A DNA stretch of 64,000 bases, from assembly GCA_029216955.1 (NCBI GenBank), contig JANAVB010031417.1, positions 22,393,881 to 22,457,880 on the forward strand, given 5' to 3'. Position numbers and translations under genes: made by a program. Source of the stretch: Iris pallida (lineage: Eukaryota > Streptophyta > Magnoliopsida > Asparagales > Iridaceae). Shown here piece after piece: positions 1-11,402 of this stretch (positions are counted from its first letter, which is position 1; the number at the start of each line of letters is the position of its first letter). The notes beneath the pieces were generated by a model. That model saw only the letters and a list, made by a program, of their open reading frames with translations. It was not told the DNA's origin and searched no databases.

Positions 1-653
1 GGGGAAACTTACCTTTCTTTTCTCCAAGTGTTGGAATGATAAAAAGAGGCAAGCCCTAATGAATAAGTGTTTAAATAGGGTGGGGATCCCTATATGGCTG
101 GTCATTTAGGGTTTGATTAGGGTTAGGGCTTCTAGTTATGGGCCATGGGCCAAGTCATAAGTCATTAAGTCATGAAATCATAAGTCATTTCGTTAAACCA
201 TAAATCATGAAATGATTTCACTCAAACTAATCCTCCTATTCCAAAATTAGTCTCTAATGACTAAAAGTAGGTTAACCTAAGTTAGACTAGGGTTACCATT
301 GCTAGGGTTAGGTTCTAGGCTAGTCCACTAGGTCTCAACAAGTCAAAGTCAACTAGAATCCACCAATTCAACAAATCACCAAATAATTCAAATAAGTCAA
401 AAAGAACAAATTATCCCTAGGCTAAAAATGATAATTAAGTCATCATAATGACATGGTTAGGCTCTAGGTCACGCAGTCTCTCAGGTTTCACTAGCAGCAC
501 ATCAAAATCATAAGTCATGACTTAAACCAGTTTTAAAATAGTTTAAAAATTATTAAAAATCACTAAAAATCATAATATGAAATGAATATCAATAATAATT
601 ATAATAATTACAAAATTTCAAAAATACCCTCATCTGGAAAACTGGGTGTTACA
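1..653 (-). repeat. Ty3-like LTR end, minus orientation, 3' part cut by window edge
   Basis: Read on the minus strand the segment begins at 653 with TGTAACACCC, a common start of plant Ty3/gypsy LTRs. It runs through AT-rich sequence and has a TATA-like element (CTATTTAAAC, near 75-90) followed by a possible transcribed leader. A related segment ends at 7646. No internal coding region is attached. The other end lies outside the window, so LTR identity rests on termini and layout only. Confidence 0.45.
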
Positions 654-1530
654 TCCTCCTCCACCACCGCGAGGAGACTGAAGGTAAACCCTAACCCTAA
701 TTGAGGTATTTTTCGTGTCCAAAATGGACACGGAGACACATTACGACCATGTGTTCACTGATACAGTGTGTTCGTGAGATTTTGGACACTTTGTGTCCAT
801 TTGTTGGACACGTGGACACCCCCAAACATGCATATATATGTATTTCACCTCTGTACACTTAATCTCCTATATACACTTGTGTATTTTCGTATTAATTTGG
901 ATTTGCATATTGGGTTTGGGTTTCGATATAGTGTTTGATACATTGTTTACCTTGCAACATTCCTACACTTATTTTAGACAACAAGTATATGAACCAATTA
1001 GTCAACATCTATTTGTTGAAGTATGGTACTCCATTCTTCGTAAGTTCTAGCTATATATGTCTCAAGATCCAATACTCAAAAATCCAAGAAGAAGAAGAAG
1101 AAAAGAATAAAATGACATCGCTCAACACCCTATGACAACTCTTTGTAGAATTGTGTTGAAGTGTGAGTTCTACAGTATGAGTTCTACAGTATGGTTCTCT
1201 TTGTAGAATAAAATGACATCGCTCAACCCTATCGATCCTCCATACAAGTCTTCCTTCATCTATTGTCTTAAAGTGTGAGTTCTACAGTATGGTTCTCTTT
1301 GTAGAATTGTGTCTTATTTTAGACAACAAGGATTTCTTATTTTTACAGGTAACATGGCAACATGTGTAAGGAAACATATAGGTGTGTGTTTGTGTTTGAA
1401 AGGGAGTGTCACAAGAGTAAGGTGTGAGCATGTGTTAGTATTTTGAGCTGTGAGAGTGTTTGTTCTATTGAGGTTAGTACCAACTGTATTTTGGCTCCAG
1501 CTCCAGATCCATTTGCATTAATCTACGATA
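654..1530. other. Intergenic or old transposon sequence, nothing identifiable
   Basis: AT-rich non-coding sequence. A short direct repeat around TGAGTTCTACAGTATG occurs near 1160-1300. Only short open frames without recognisable similarity are present. Confidence 0.5.
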
Positions 1531-2214
1531 CGACATGGTGATCAGGACATAGTCCCTGCAGCCATTCGACTGGCGAGGCAGAAAACTATGTAGTCGTAGA
1601 TAAAGTTGACTGTCATTCGAACCCTCATCCCTCTGCTTTCGAAAATGTACTCAAATTACATGATGGTTCCTTTAGCTTGCTTATGTTATAATTATATTAT
1701 TTGTGACTATCGATCTTACCAGATGGCACCCATGACCCGAGGAGCGGCACGTCGTTTGAGGGAAACAGTGAATGCTGAGGTGGCTCCTCCTACAGTTAAG
1801 GAGGAAGTAGCACCGGTTGCTAGTGAGACCGGAAGTTCTATTCATCCAGCACCGGTAGCTAGTGAGACCGGGAGTTCTATTCATGCAACACTTGCAAGGG
1901 ACGACATCTTTCCTCACGCTAAAGATCTTGCTTTTTCGAGGTGGTTGCGTGATCGTATCACTGAGCGTTTGCGTGAGCAGCGTGGTTCTTATTAGCTATT
2001 AGTACTTATTTGTATTGGACTATTTGTATTGGGTTGTTTTTGTATTAGACTATTTGTATTGGACTACATATATGAATTAGTACTGTGTCAATCTCTGGAT
2101 TGTATTGGACTACGACATGGTGATCAGGATATAGTCCCTGCAGCCATTCGACTGGCGAGGCAGAAACTATGTAGCCATAGATAAAGTTGACTATCCTCCG
2201 ACCCTCATCCCTCG
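1531..2214. repeat. Direct repeat pair, probably internal transposon sequence
   Basis: Two copies of about 100 bp (1531-1633 and 2113-2214) share the run from CGACATGGTGATCAGGA to CCCTCATCCCTC. The end of the second copy (TCCTCCGACCCTCATCCCTC and onward) recurs at 7672 and 8109 inside the CACTA segment. This suggests the region belongs to the same or a related transposon, split by later insertions. The link is inference from shared repeats. Confidence 0.5.
1723..1995 (+). CDS. Unrecognised small open frame within repeats
   Basis: The frame starts MAPMTRGAARRLRE and gives 90 residues from 1723. It lies between the two copies of the direct repeat. It contains an internal tandem duplication of about 13 residues (APVASETGSSIH, twice) and ends in a charged segment rich in arginine and glutamate. 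I recognise no family. The basic start resembles some transposon ORF1 proteins only superficially. It could be a transposon fragment or a chance frame. Confidence 0.2.
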   Translation: MAPMTRGAARRLRETVNAEVAPPTVKEEVAPVASETGSSIHPAPVASETGSSIHATLARDDIFPHAKDLAFSRWLRDRITERLREQRGSY

Positions 2215-2786
2215 GCAATGATGATACGATAACCAACCAGAGAGGATACTCTGAGAGATCCATCTGAGTAGAACGTATACTCTGAGAGATCACATTTACA
2301 AGAATGATATCAGTAGTGGGATTGAGTGTTGGAGGAGATATTATCAGAGTATACGTCCTACTCAGATGGGTCTCTCATCGTTAATATTTTTTTCTGACGG
2401 CATGGTGGATGTGCTCCCTCAACAGATTCTTGCTCCGAGCCAAAACTTTGCCCCGGAGCTCAAGTGGACATCCTTCGTGTATAGCTCGAGTGAGAGGTTC
2501 CTGACAGCATGGTGGTCTTCTTTGTCAAAGTATCCGTGCTCATCCCACATTGGTGGTCTCCGGGCCGGCAAAGAGGACCCGTTCCTATTTCGACTCTGCA
2601 GCCAGCGAGAAGTTGAAAAAGTTGGGCACGCTGAGCTGCCCGTTATGCCTTGATGAGGACGATCCGAAAGACAATGCTGATCAAGCATCTTCTTTCTCCT
2701 CTCCTCCACCATGGCTCTGGACCCATCTGCTCCTCCCTACTTCCCTTCTTCTTATTTGACTCTCTCAGCCACATATGATATCCACC

Positions 2787-3101
2787 TCAAGTGTAGAGTC
2801 GGGGGAGAAGAAGTGGACAGGAAGAGGAGGGGGAAGCAGCACAGCCCGCGGCATGACCCGGAGGAAGTACAGATGTTTTCTTCAAATCCGTAGGAGAACT
2901 ATAAGGATATATCTTTTCACAACATGTCACCTTGTCAAAGACCCTCAATGTGAATATCATGTTACCGCGGTGTCGAAAGACTAATATGTCATAATTTTTT
3001 AAGCCGTGTGTTTTGACATAATCCTCCCAACTCTTTCCTCCTATGTAGTAATCTTGCATTACTACATAGCAGGAAAGAGTTTGGAGGATTATGTCAAACA
3101 T
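2787..3101 (-). pseudogene. B3 DNA-binding domain fragment (REM/VRN1-like), left arm
   Basis: The minus-strand frame contains GGKSWEDYVKTHGL, then YDILVFRHRGNMIFTLRVFD, then CCEKIY. This matches the second half of a plant B3 domain of the REM/VRN1 type: W..(F/Y)V..H.L, then D.LVF...G...F.V.(I/V)FD....E. The first part of the domain and any flanking exons are missing, so it is a fragment. The downstream part (basic, serine- and proline-rich) cannot be assigned. B3 proteins of this group are nuclear DNA-binding factors; this piece alone cannot form the full fold. Confidence 0.6.
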
Positions 3102-3322
3102 ACGGCTTAGAAAATTATGACATGTTAGTCTTCCGACACCGCGGTAACATGATATTCACATTAAGGGTCTTTGACAAGGTGACATGTTGTGAAAAGATAT
3201 ATCCTTATAGTTCTCCTATGGATTTGAAGAAAACCTCTATAATTCCTCCGGATCATGCCGCCGGCTGGGCTGATTCTCCCTCCTTTTCCTGCCCACTTCT
3301 TCTTCTCCGACTCTACACTTGA
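3064..3322 (+). pseudogene. B3 domain fragment, right arm of the palindrome
   Basis: This is the mirror copy of the left-arm fragment on the plus strand. It reads AGKSLEDYVK, then loses frame by a one-base deletion relative to the left arm (near 3098), and continues as MLVFRHRGNMIFTLRVFD and CCEKIY from 3122. The frame break and a substitution of the conserved tryptophan (SWEDY to SLEDY) show decay independent of the left arm. Confidence 0.55.
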
Positions 3323-3514
3323 GCTGGATATCATATGTGGCTGAGAGAGTCAAATAAGAAGAAGGGAAGTAGGGAGGAGAAGATGGGTTCGGAGCTATGG
3401 GGAGGAGAGGAGAAGGAAAATGCTTGATCAGAACTTGAGGTGGAAAAGTTGTGACGTTGATAGCGTGAGAGAGGAAGAGGGTGAATGGAGGGAGGGAAGT
3501 GGCTGCATGCCTTC

Positions 3515-4740
3515 TGTCACGACTCGCACCCTGATTAGGGGCACAAGAACGTGGGTACGTCCAGCCTACGCCGCAGTATCGGCGGTAGAACGCTGTATAG
3601 GTCATCTATAACATCTAACATCTAACAACAAGATATATAAACCTGTCATCTCCGTACGGAGGTATAACATAACATTTCAACTCTATATCTCAAACACAAG
3701 TCTAGGAAAGATAGAGCATGATATGGAATCAGATGAAAGGAAGAAACTAAATATAATAGAGTTATCACACCACACAAAGTAGATGTCCAACACAAATAAG
3801 TACAAGACCTGAAATATAACTAAGTCACAACTAACAATCGGAACAATCCGATACAAAATAAAAACTATAAACACTAGATTAGACTAGGCACCCTCTACTG
3901 AGCTAGATGCTCCTCAGGCTCCTGAAGGTCACCCTCATGTGTCCCATAGAAGGTAGGACAGTCACCATCATCATCTGTAATATTTTTAATAGGTCCAGTC
4001 AGGACAGGAACGAGCACAATACATCTCACGCAGTTCATATCATGTTGGGAAATGTAAAGCATACAAAGAGTAAGATACATGGACTGTAAAGAAATATATA
4101 GAAAAATGAGAGAGATTTGATAACTGTAAATATCTATATATATGATAAGTAAGAACTGTAGGTAACCTGTGATTTAGAGCATGAGATGGTTATATAAACG
4201 GGTTAGGACAATGCAAGGGTAACTCCATCATACGTGAGTGTACTATGGACATATACATGATTTCACAAGATTTCACAAGATGGGATTTTGATCACATAAC
4301 CATTTCCTACTCACCCTCCCCAATCAATACACAAGGATCCAGTCAAGTTACGTTACCTTGCACAAGAGGTTTTTATCATGTTTGCTCACGTGATCATGAG
4401 GGTACAAGATTGCACAAGAGTATACATGAATAGAGGTGTACATGAAATACAAGATGTTCGTGAAAAGCACATGACAACTGTATTTGATGCACCCCGAGGG
4501 GGATAACATCGCATGACAAGATCCATATAGTACCAATCCGCGATAATAATGTGACAGCATCATGTAAAGTAATCTAGAGCAAGAATATAAATCCTAACAA
4601 GTATAAAATAATCAGAGAATGTACTCGCCTGTCACCCTGTACGACTGATATGAATAGATGTCCAAACTGGTGTCACAGAGTCCAGAGTAAAACAGGTCAC
4701 AATATATCCACAATGGTAAAAATAGAGTATACAATGCATA
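3515..4740 (+). other. Non-coding sequence, possible LTR start
   Basis: At 3515 the sequence begins TGTCACGACTCGCACC, which resembles the 5' end of many plant Ty3/gypsy LTRs. No partner terminus, primer binding site or coding region was found. The rest is AT-rich with no identifiable feature. Confidence 0.3.
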
Positions 4741-5340
4741 CTACATAATTCTAGGTCAGTCTAGGCCAAAGTCAACTCTTGGTCAACTCTGGTCAACCTT
4801 AAAAGTCAAACCAGGTCAAACTAGTCAAAGTTAGGTCAACCAATGTCAAACTAGTTAGGGTTTAATCATATTTGAGTCACTAAGTCGAACAAGGTCAAGC
4901 AAGTCAAGGTTAGTCAAATCTAGGTCAAACTTAGACTAACTAAGATTTTTTTAGGTCAAGGGTCAACTCTATATGTCAACTCTATAAGGCTAACCCAAAT
5001 CATGACACAACTCCTAGTTATCCCACTTAACCCCATACATATCTTAAATTACATAGGACTATCCTCATAACCATATGGTCAAACATAAATCAACTAGTTT
5101 AATAGTCTAGGGTTTAGTCAAACCTTAGTCATCAAGCCCTTTAAAGTCCATCCAAGCCATTTCTAGGTCAATTAGGTCAAGGTTAGATCAACCATGGTCA
5201 AACTAGTTAGGGTTTAGTCAAACTAATCATTTTAGGTTATTTCAAGTCAAATCTAGGTTAACTAGGTCAAGTTTGACCTAAGGTTGACTTTGGTCAACTT
5301 TAGTCAAACAAGGGTCAAAAGCCTAACCTCATAGCCATAG
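4741..5340. repeat. Array of GTCAA motifs (W-box core on the minus strand)
   Basis: More than 20 copies of GTCAA, often as GGTCAA (reverse complement TTGACC), occur in about 600 bp with irregular spacing. Phrases such as CTAGGTCAA and GTTAGGGTTTA(A/G)TC recur, so the array probably arose by degenerate tandem duplication in transposon sequence. TTGAC is the core site of plant WRKY factors; binding here is not shown. Confidence 0.6.
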
Positions 5341-5379
5341 GCTCATAAATGAATACCATAGGCTAATATCACATAGATA

Positions 5380-5710
5380 TATATCTCTATACCACCTATA
5401 TATATACAACTCATATATATAACATTACACATATATATACATACATCTATACATTATACATATATATAGAGAGAGAGAAAAGTGAGAGAGGTAGTGAAAT
5501 AGAGTGAGAGAGAGAGAGTGAAATACTGATACACAAGGGGGGATTTCTAGTTTCCTGAAACTGGAAACCAAACCCACACACACACAATAACACACACACA
5601 CACCCCTATATATATACATATATGTATATACATATGTACACACATGTATACACCCCTAAATTCTACCTACACACACATACACTATGTATATACCCTATAT
5701 ACACAGATAT
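5380..5710. repeat. Simple-sequence stretch (TA, GA and CA runs)
   Basis: Alternating TATATA, GAGAGA and CACACA runs occur over about 330 bp. No gene is visible. Confidence 0.75.
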
Positions 5711-5879
5711 TTATATAAATAAACAACATCAAAAATCGTTTTGAATCTCGAATTTGAAAACTGGAAAATAATACAAAAACTGGAAAATAATATACTATGA
5801 CAGTGGGTTAGGGTAAACCCAAAACCAACCCCTAAACTCGACTATGGTCCCCAACCAAGGGTTGGTAACAGTGTCCCTA

Positions 5880-6590
5880 GGTGTCCTCTAGTGTCTAGGG
5901 GCCCTGATACGACACCACGACACGACACAACGTGTCTAAACCCTAGAAAACCCAATCGGGTAAACACTGACACAGGGAAATGTCACCGCGTCGTGCACGC
6001 GTGCACCTAGCTCTAGGATACGACACGCACACACTCATGTCTCGTGCTCGTCCCAGTGGGTATGCCTGGGGGTAGTGCACGTGTCCAAGTGCCTGCCCCG
6101 TGTCCACGTGTCTCCAGGACACGATACGAGGTTCGTATCAGTCGGGAAAACACGACTGATACGCGTGTTTCAGGCCGCGTCGTGCACGTGTTCCAGCGTC
6201 TCGTGCACACAACACGAGCCACGTGGGATCTTGTGGTCATGCCCACGTGTAGCCCACATGTTGGGCTACACACTCGTACAAACACGAGGTGTCCAAGTGT
6301 CATGTCCGTGCGACACGACGTGCACGATGTGTGCTCTGTGCAGTGCGCACAGTGCAGTGTAAAACCCGTGCAGTCGAGATATCTTCCTAACCACTCAATA
6401 ATTTCTCCTAAAATTTTGTGTGCTTAATGACAGACATTGCCCCCTCGTGTACGGAAATTTTGTGTCATAAAATTCAGTGTCGTGTCCGATATCAGTGTCG
6501 AGCAGCAGGACAGCCGTACGGGGGTGTCGTGCAGCGGGTTCGTGTCCATTTTGGACACGAACACGAGTCCAAATCGTGCTCAGTCAGTGG
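5880..6590. other. GC-richer block with repeated CGTGTC/CACGTG motifs
   Basis: The block differs sharply from its AT-rich surroundings and is built of degenerate ACACGAC, CGTGTC and GTGTCC words. It contains five CACGTG palindromes at 6078, 6105, 6185, 6220 and 6244. Overlapping open frames in several phases are a by-product of this composition and match no family I know. It may be part of an LTR or a degenerate satellite. Confidence 0.45.
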
Positions 6591-6759
6591 GGGTTTTAAA
6601 TTACACATATAGGGCTACACAATCATGTAATTTGTTTTACAAAACACTAACTTTTATTCTTAAGTGGCATTTCACCAAACACTAGAATTAAAACATAGAT
6701 ACGTGTCTGATACGGACACCAAACCAAATCCATATCCTACCAAAATTGGCCTATAGGTT

Positions 6760-7646
6760 CATGGTACCTAGATGCATGCAACCATGAAGAGAAAACACAA
6801 TATTAATAGGTTTAGAGGCACTTTACCTATTGAGTGAAAACTCAAGGAAAAGCCTAGAATAGGGGGTGTCCTCTTCACTTATTGGTGCAAATGGCCTCGT
6901 GTCCTTGCTTGCTAGCCTCCCTTAGCACCCTCAATGTTGTAGGGTCCCAATACAAAAGACTTGGGTGAATTTAGAGCTAATTTGAAGAAGTTATGAAGGT
7001 TTGATGGAAAGGAGATTTTCTAGGTTTTGAAATATGTAAATTTGTATGTAAAGGGTTTGATATGATTATATAGGAAGGGGTAGTGATAGGGGGTGCCCTT
7101 GGCTGGCCATAGGGTGTGGAGAGGGGGTGTCCATGAAGACTTTGTGTCTTCCTTCTTGCTTAAGGTTTGGACTTCTAGGTAAAACAATGATATTTTAAGG
7201 GTTTTAAGGAAAATATCTAATAAAGGTATTCTAAGATATTTGTGAATAATGCCATGAGATAATTAGCTATCCTTTAATCTCTAGGTTAGTGGCTAACCTC
7301 TAGATTAGGGTAAACTAGGTTAGGGACTCTCATGACAATAATTAAATAATAATAATTCACATAAATCCAATAATTTCTAGTAAATTACCAAAATACCCCT
7401 TAGGCTAAAAAGTCCTAACTTGATGTTCTAAACCTATGGCTAGGCTCATATGATCATGGTTAGTCTCTAGGTTAAGTAATCTCTAAGGTTGCACTAGCAA
7501 AACATCAAAATCACAAGTCGTGGTTTTAAATAGTTTTAAAATAACTAAAAATCACCAAAAATCATAATATGGTTTAAATATCATTATTAAATAATTATAA
7601 TTACAAAATTTCAAAATTACCCTCATTTTAGAAACTGGGTGCTACA
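6760..7646 (-). repeat. Second Ty3-like LTR, minus orientation
   Basis: Read on the minus strand it starts at 7646 with TGTAGCACCCAGT, similar to the start at 653. The first 300 bp share AT-rich phrases with that segment (for example AATTTTGTAATTATAATTAT). A TATA-like CCTATATAATC lies near 7060. The inner boundary near 6760 is a guess. No gag or pol remains. Confidence 0.4.
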
Positions 7647-9487
7647 CCTTCGGCTCACTCGAGCGGTATTTGTCCTCCGACCCTCATCCCTCGGCAATGA
7701 TGATACGACAACCTATCACTATATCTTATATAGTAGTAGATGATGTCTTAGTATTACATTATGTGAGTTCATCTTGATTCTGTTACATTCTTCAGATACT
7801 AGATACGATAAGAACATATACTACACCATATGTACAGAACATAGATGATTCACACTAATGTATGCTAGAATGAATTTTGGGTTGTGTTCTGAGCCATTCG
7901 TTCCCATATTTTGTGTAATTGTTGTAGACTTGGTTATAGGGACTGAAACCTGTGTACAGTGAGAAATGGACATTCTGTGATTGTTTGGATCATATTCTAC
8001 AGTGAGAAATGGTTATCTTTTTAAACTGCAGGGAGAAATGGACATTTTATATTTTATTTTATTTTTATTTTTTGCAGATTTATCGACGTTTACCGACGTT
8101 TACCGACGTCCTCCGACCCTCATCCCTCGGCAATGATGATACGACAACCTATCACTATATCTTATATAGCAGTAGATGATGTCTTAGTATTACATTATGT
8201 GAGTTCATCTTGATTCTGTTATATCCTTCAGATACTAGATACGATAAGAACATATACTACACCATATGTACAGAACATAGATGATTCACACTAATGTATG
8301 CTAGAATAAATTTTGTGTTGTGTTCTGAGCCATTCATTCCCATACTTGGCAATTAAGCATGTGAAATAGAACTGATTATGTTTAGTTTGTCTTACGATAC
8401 AGATTTTCACATCCAAATTGAAATTGATCGTTACTTCGTTGATCATACATAGATGTACTAGCGGATCAACCTTGTGGACCGTAGGTACTTATAAGTATTG
8501 ACCGTATCGGATTAGTATCGATCTATCGTTTTGGTATGGGCCGTATCGGTTGGTATTGGTCTTAGCGAATTGGTATCGTCCTATCCGATATGTATCGGCC
8601 GTATAGCTAGGATTCATATTGGCCTTATCGATTTGGTATCGGTCATATCCGATAGGTATCAGCCGTGTTGGATTATTATATACCATTTCGGATTAGTATC
8701 GTCAAAAAGTAGTCGACAATGCTTCATATTGTGAAGTGATATTGTTGTAGACTTGCTTATAGGGACTGAAATCTGTGTACAGTGAGAAATAGACATTCTG
8801 AGAACTGGACATTGTGTGATTGTTGTAGACTTGGTTATAGGGACTGAAACCTGTGTACAGTGAGAAATGGACATTCTGTGATTGTTTGGATCCTATTCTA
8901 CAGTGAGAAATAGTTAGCTTTTTAAACTGCAGGAAGAAATGGACATTCTGTATTTTATTTATTTTTTATTTTTTTTTCAGATTTAGCGGCGTTTATCGAC
9001 GTTTACCGACGTCCTCTTGCGTCGGTAAACGTCGGTGTACGTCGGTAATCATCCCAGGAATTCCCAGGGTACCGATGTTTAGCGACATCAATATATGTCG
9101 AAGAACGTCGGTAAAACGTCGGTGCACGTCGGTAATCATCCCAGGAATTCCCAGGATTTACCGACGTTTTGCGACTTCGAACATGTCACTAAACCACCGA
9201 CAACTCGACGGTACTTCGTCGCTAAATTTACCGACGCATAGCGACACGAAGTGATACGTCGCTAATCCACCGACGACACGACGGTAGACGTCGGCAATAG
9301 ACCGACGTATAAATACGTCGGTGTACGTCGGTAATTGCGACGTTTGGCGACGTTTAGAAGATCAGCGACTTACATTTCCGCGACCAGCCAAAAACGTTGG
9401 TAATTTCGTCGCTAAATATTTTTAGCGACGAAAAATGTCGTTTTAGCGACGTCTTTAGGCGTCGCTAAAACGACTTATTCTGGTAGT
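7647..9487 (-). mobile_element. End portion of a CACTA (En/Spm-type) DNA transposon
   Basis: Read on the minus strand the segment begins at 9487 with CACTACCAGAATAAG, the terminal signature of CACTA elements. Next come about 500 bp (8984-9487) of dense short motifs around ACCGACGT/ACGTCGGT and TTAGCGACG in both orientations, as expected of subterminal transposase-binding repeats. Further in, a unit at 7672-8109 is repeated at 8109-9012 with an insertion. No transposase gene is visible, and the opposite CACTA terminus was not found. The element abuts copia LTR sequence directly, so it probably inserted into that LTR. Confidence 0.7.
8484..8702. repeat. Degenerate minisatellite, unit about 20 bp (GGTATCGGCCGTATCGG-like)
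   Basis: About ten imperfect copies of a word close to TTGGTATCGGCCGTATC occur in 220 bp, within the second copy of the CACTA internal duplication. Open frames on both strands here reflect the repeat (recurring RYQ/RYG) and are not genes. Confidence 0.7.
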
Positions 9488-9656
9488 GGTGGAGCGGGGA
9501 TTTTACCACTAGGGGCGTTCGGATTCAGTCTGCACATAGACCCGAACTAACTCTTAGGGCAGTGCTTCGTGTGCGACTTTCCTGGAGGCCGGTAACTTTA
9601 ATTTAATTTATTTTCTTGCAGATTTTAATCCAAAGTTTTGAATAAAATTTCCAACA
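9488..9656 (+). repeat. Truncated 5' LTR of the copia element
   Basis: The 169 bp align along their whole length with 15264-15432, the end of the 3' LTR, with about a dozen substitutions and one indel. The left part of this LTR is missing because the CACTA end abuts it at 9487. Divergence of roughly 7 percent between the LTRs indicates an old insertion. Confidence 0.85.
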
Positions 9657-11402
9657 ATCTAAGAGTTAGTTTTTATACAAATATTAACCTACTGTTACAT
9701 GCACAGTTGTTTGCTTGCTTCTCAATATATTAGCCTATAATTAGTTGTTTGCTTGCAACCACATTCAGTTAGTTTGCTTACAATTTGTTTGTTTGCTTGC
9801 AAGAAAATTGACTTCTGTGTTGGCTTACAAATTGAGTTCTAAAAATTGAGCTCTGAATATCTTAGCCTAAATTTTCATAGGTGAGCATACTATTAGCAAA
9901 GGTTGCTTACCATATAATATTTATTATTTGCTACTATTCATATTCAGAATATTTGTTTAGCGTTGGTTCTGTTGACTTCTTAATTTGAACACAAATAATT
10001 TGGTTGATAACTTGCTCAAGAAAACCTTTGAAAACATTCTGTCAAACATAAACGAAAAAAATTGTTTTTTTATGAGAGCTCATTAAGAAACAATGCATGT
10101 GTTTATTTCCAGTCATAACTGGCACTTTAACGTAGCAAAACACTAAATTTTTCAGCACTATAACCAGACAATTCAAATTCTCATGTAATTCATCAAATGC
10201 ATGACAAGAATTTGAGATCACATTATACTATTACTAGCAAATGTGAATGCAAATGTGTATCATTCACTGCATAGGGTGCAGTAGGATATAGGTGCAGTTT
10301 TAGTATACATAGTTTCATGTGTGTTTTAGGTAGCGGGTAGCAGTGTAGATGTCCCTATAGCGGTTAGAGACTTTTGCATTGAAATTTTGATGACCCAGAG
10401 GTAAGTGGCTAGCTTAACATAGCTAAAAGCAAATCAAGCTACATAATTAAGCTAAAAACATTCTGTCACCATGTAGCAAAAAAAATTTGCTGCCTTCATA
10501 CACAATGTCTTTTAGCAAATTTTCTCTATTGTTAATAATTGACTTTAAGGAAATTGTTAATTCCCTTACAAGCACTTTGAAAACTTTGTTTTTCAACAAT
10601 TTGTTGTTGTCACATACCATTTGTTTAGCATTGAAAAGGCTAGCATTCATTAATATATTTATTTGCCTAACATTTATTTGCTAGTGAATATATTTATTTG
10701 CCTAGCATTCAATTGCTAGTGAATATATTTATTTGCCTATCATTCAATTGCTAGTGGATACAATTAATCGTAATATTTGTTAGTGGATACATTTATTTGT
10801 CGAGCATTGAATTGTTGTTAATATAAAATATTTGTACACGAAAAAATTCATTGCTTATTGATATGCATTAATCTACACTAATTTGCCTATCACTTAATTT
10901 CCTACCACTGAATTGTCCATATTAACTATATATTTGCCATTTATTGCGCCTTAATGTTAACAAGTTATTTGTTACTTATCTAATAATCGCCATATTCGTA
11001 ACATACACTTTATTATTAGTTATATAAAAAATTGTTGCCTTATAAGACTGTTCTAGAGATTGACAATTTTTTTTACTTTTTTTTTCTACTCAATATTTTA
11101 ATTTAGGTTAAAGTAAACAGTTTATTGATTTAGTAAACTCCTTTAATTTTAAAGTTCTAAAGTACAGATTTGTTTGGGTACAAGCCGAAAGGGCCCTTCT
11201 GTCAACAAGGCGAAAAAATCGTCTAAGCGACCGGTACTTAAGTGTTCCTAGTGAACCTCCGCTTGCTGGGATCCGGCCCCTACAGCTAACCCAACCTTAT
11301 CAAAACTTGAAAAACTAAAATTTTAAAGGTAAATTACTAAAATTATTTAAACTGTTAATTTTTAGCTTAAACCATCTTTATTGAGTAAACCTGATATAAA
11401 TC
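9657..11402 (+). other. AT-rich leader of the copia element, with tandem repeats
   Basis: No coding region. A tandem repeat of about 40 bp (around GTGAATATATTTATTTGCC and CATTCAATTGCTA) occurs at about 10,645-10,770. A GC-richer patch lies at 11,178-11,285. A tRNA-type primer binding site is not recognisable right after 9656, so the start of the internal region may be rearranged. Confidence 0.55.

Larger units (their letters stand above)
2677..3431. repeat. Large imperfect inverted repeat (palindrome) of a B3-domain gene fragment
   Basis: Arms at 2677-3052 and 3058-3431 are reverse complements with scattered substitutions and small indels. Only about 5 bases separate them (around CTTGC at 3053-3057). 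Both arms contain the same gene fragment, read on the minus strand on the left and on the plus strand on the right. The mismatches show the duplication is not recent. A transcript across it would form a hairpin with a stem of about 375 bp. Confidence 0.85.

Noticed and set aside
2419..2712. 97-codon minus-strand frame left of the B3 palindrome
   Set aside because: No recognisable domain; could be a further part of the captured fragment but this is not supported.
6013..6427. Overlapping frames of 95-127 codons on both strands
   Set aside because: Present in several phases at once in a block of repeated CGTG words; no recognisable protein.
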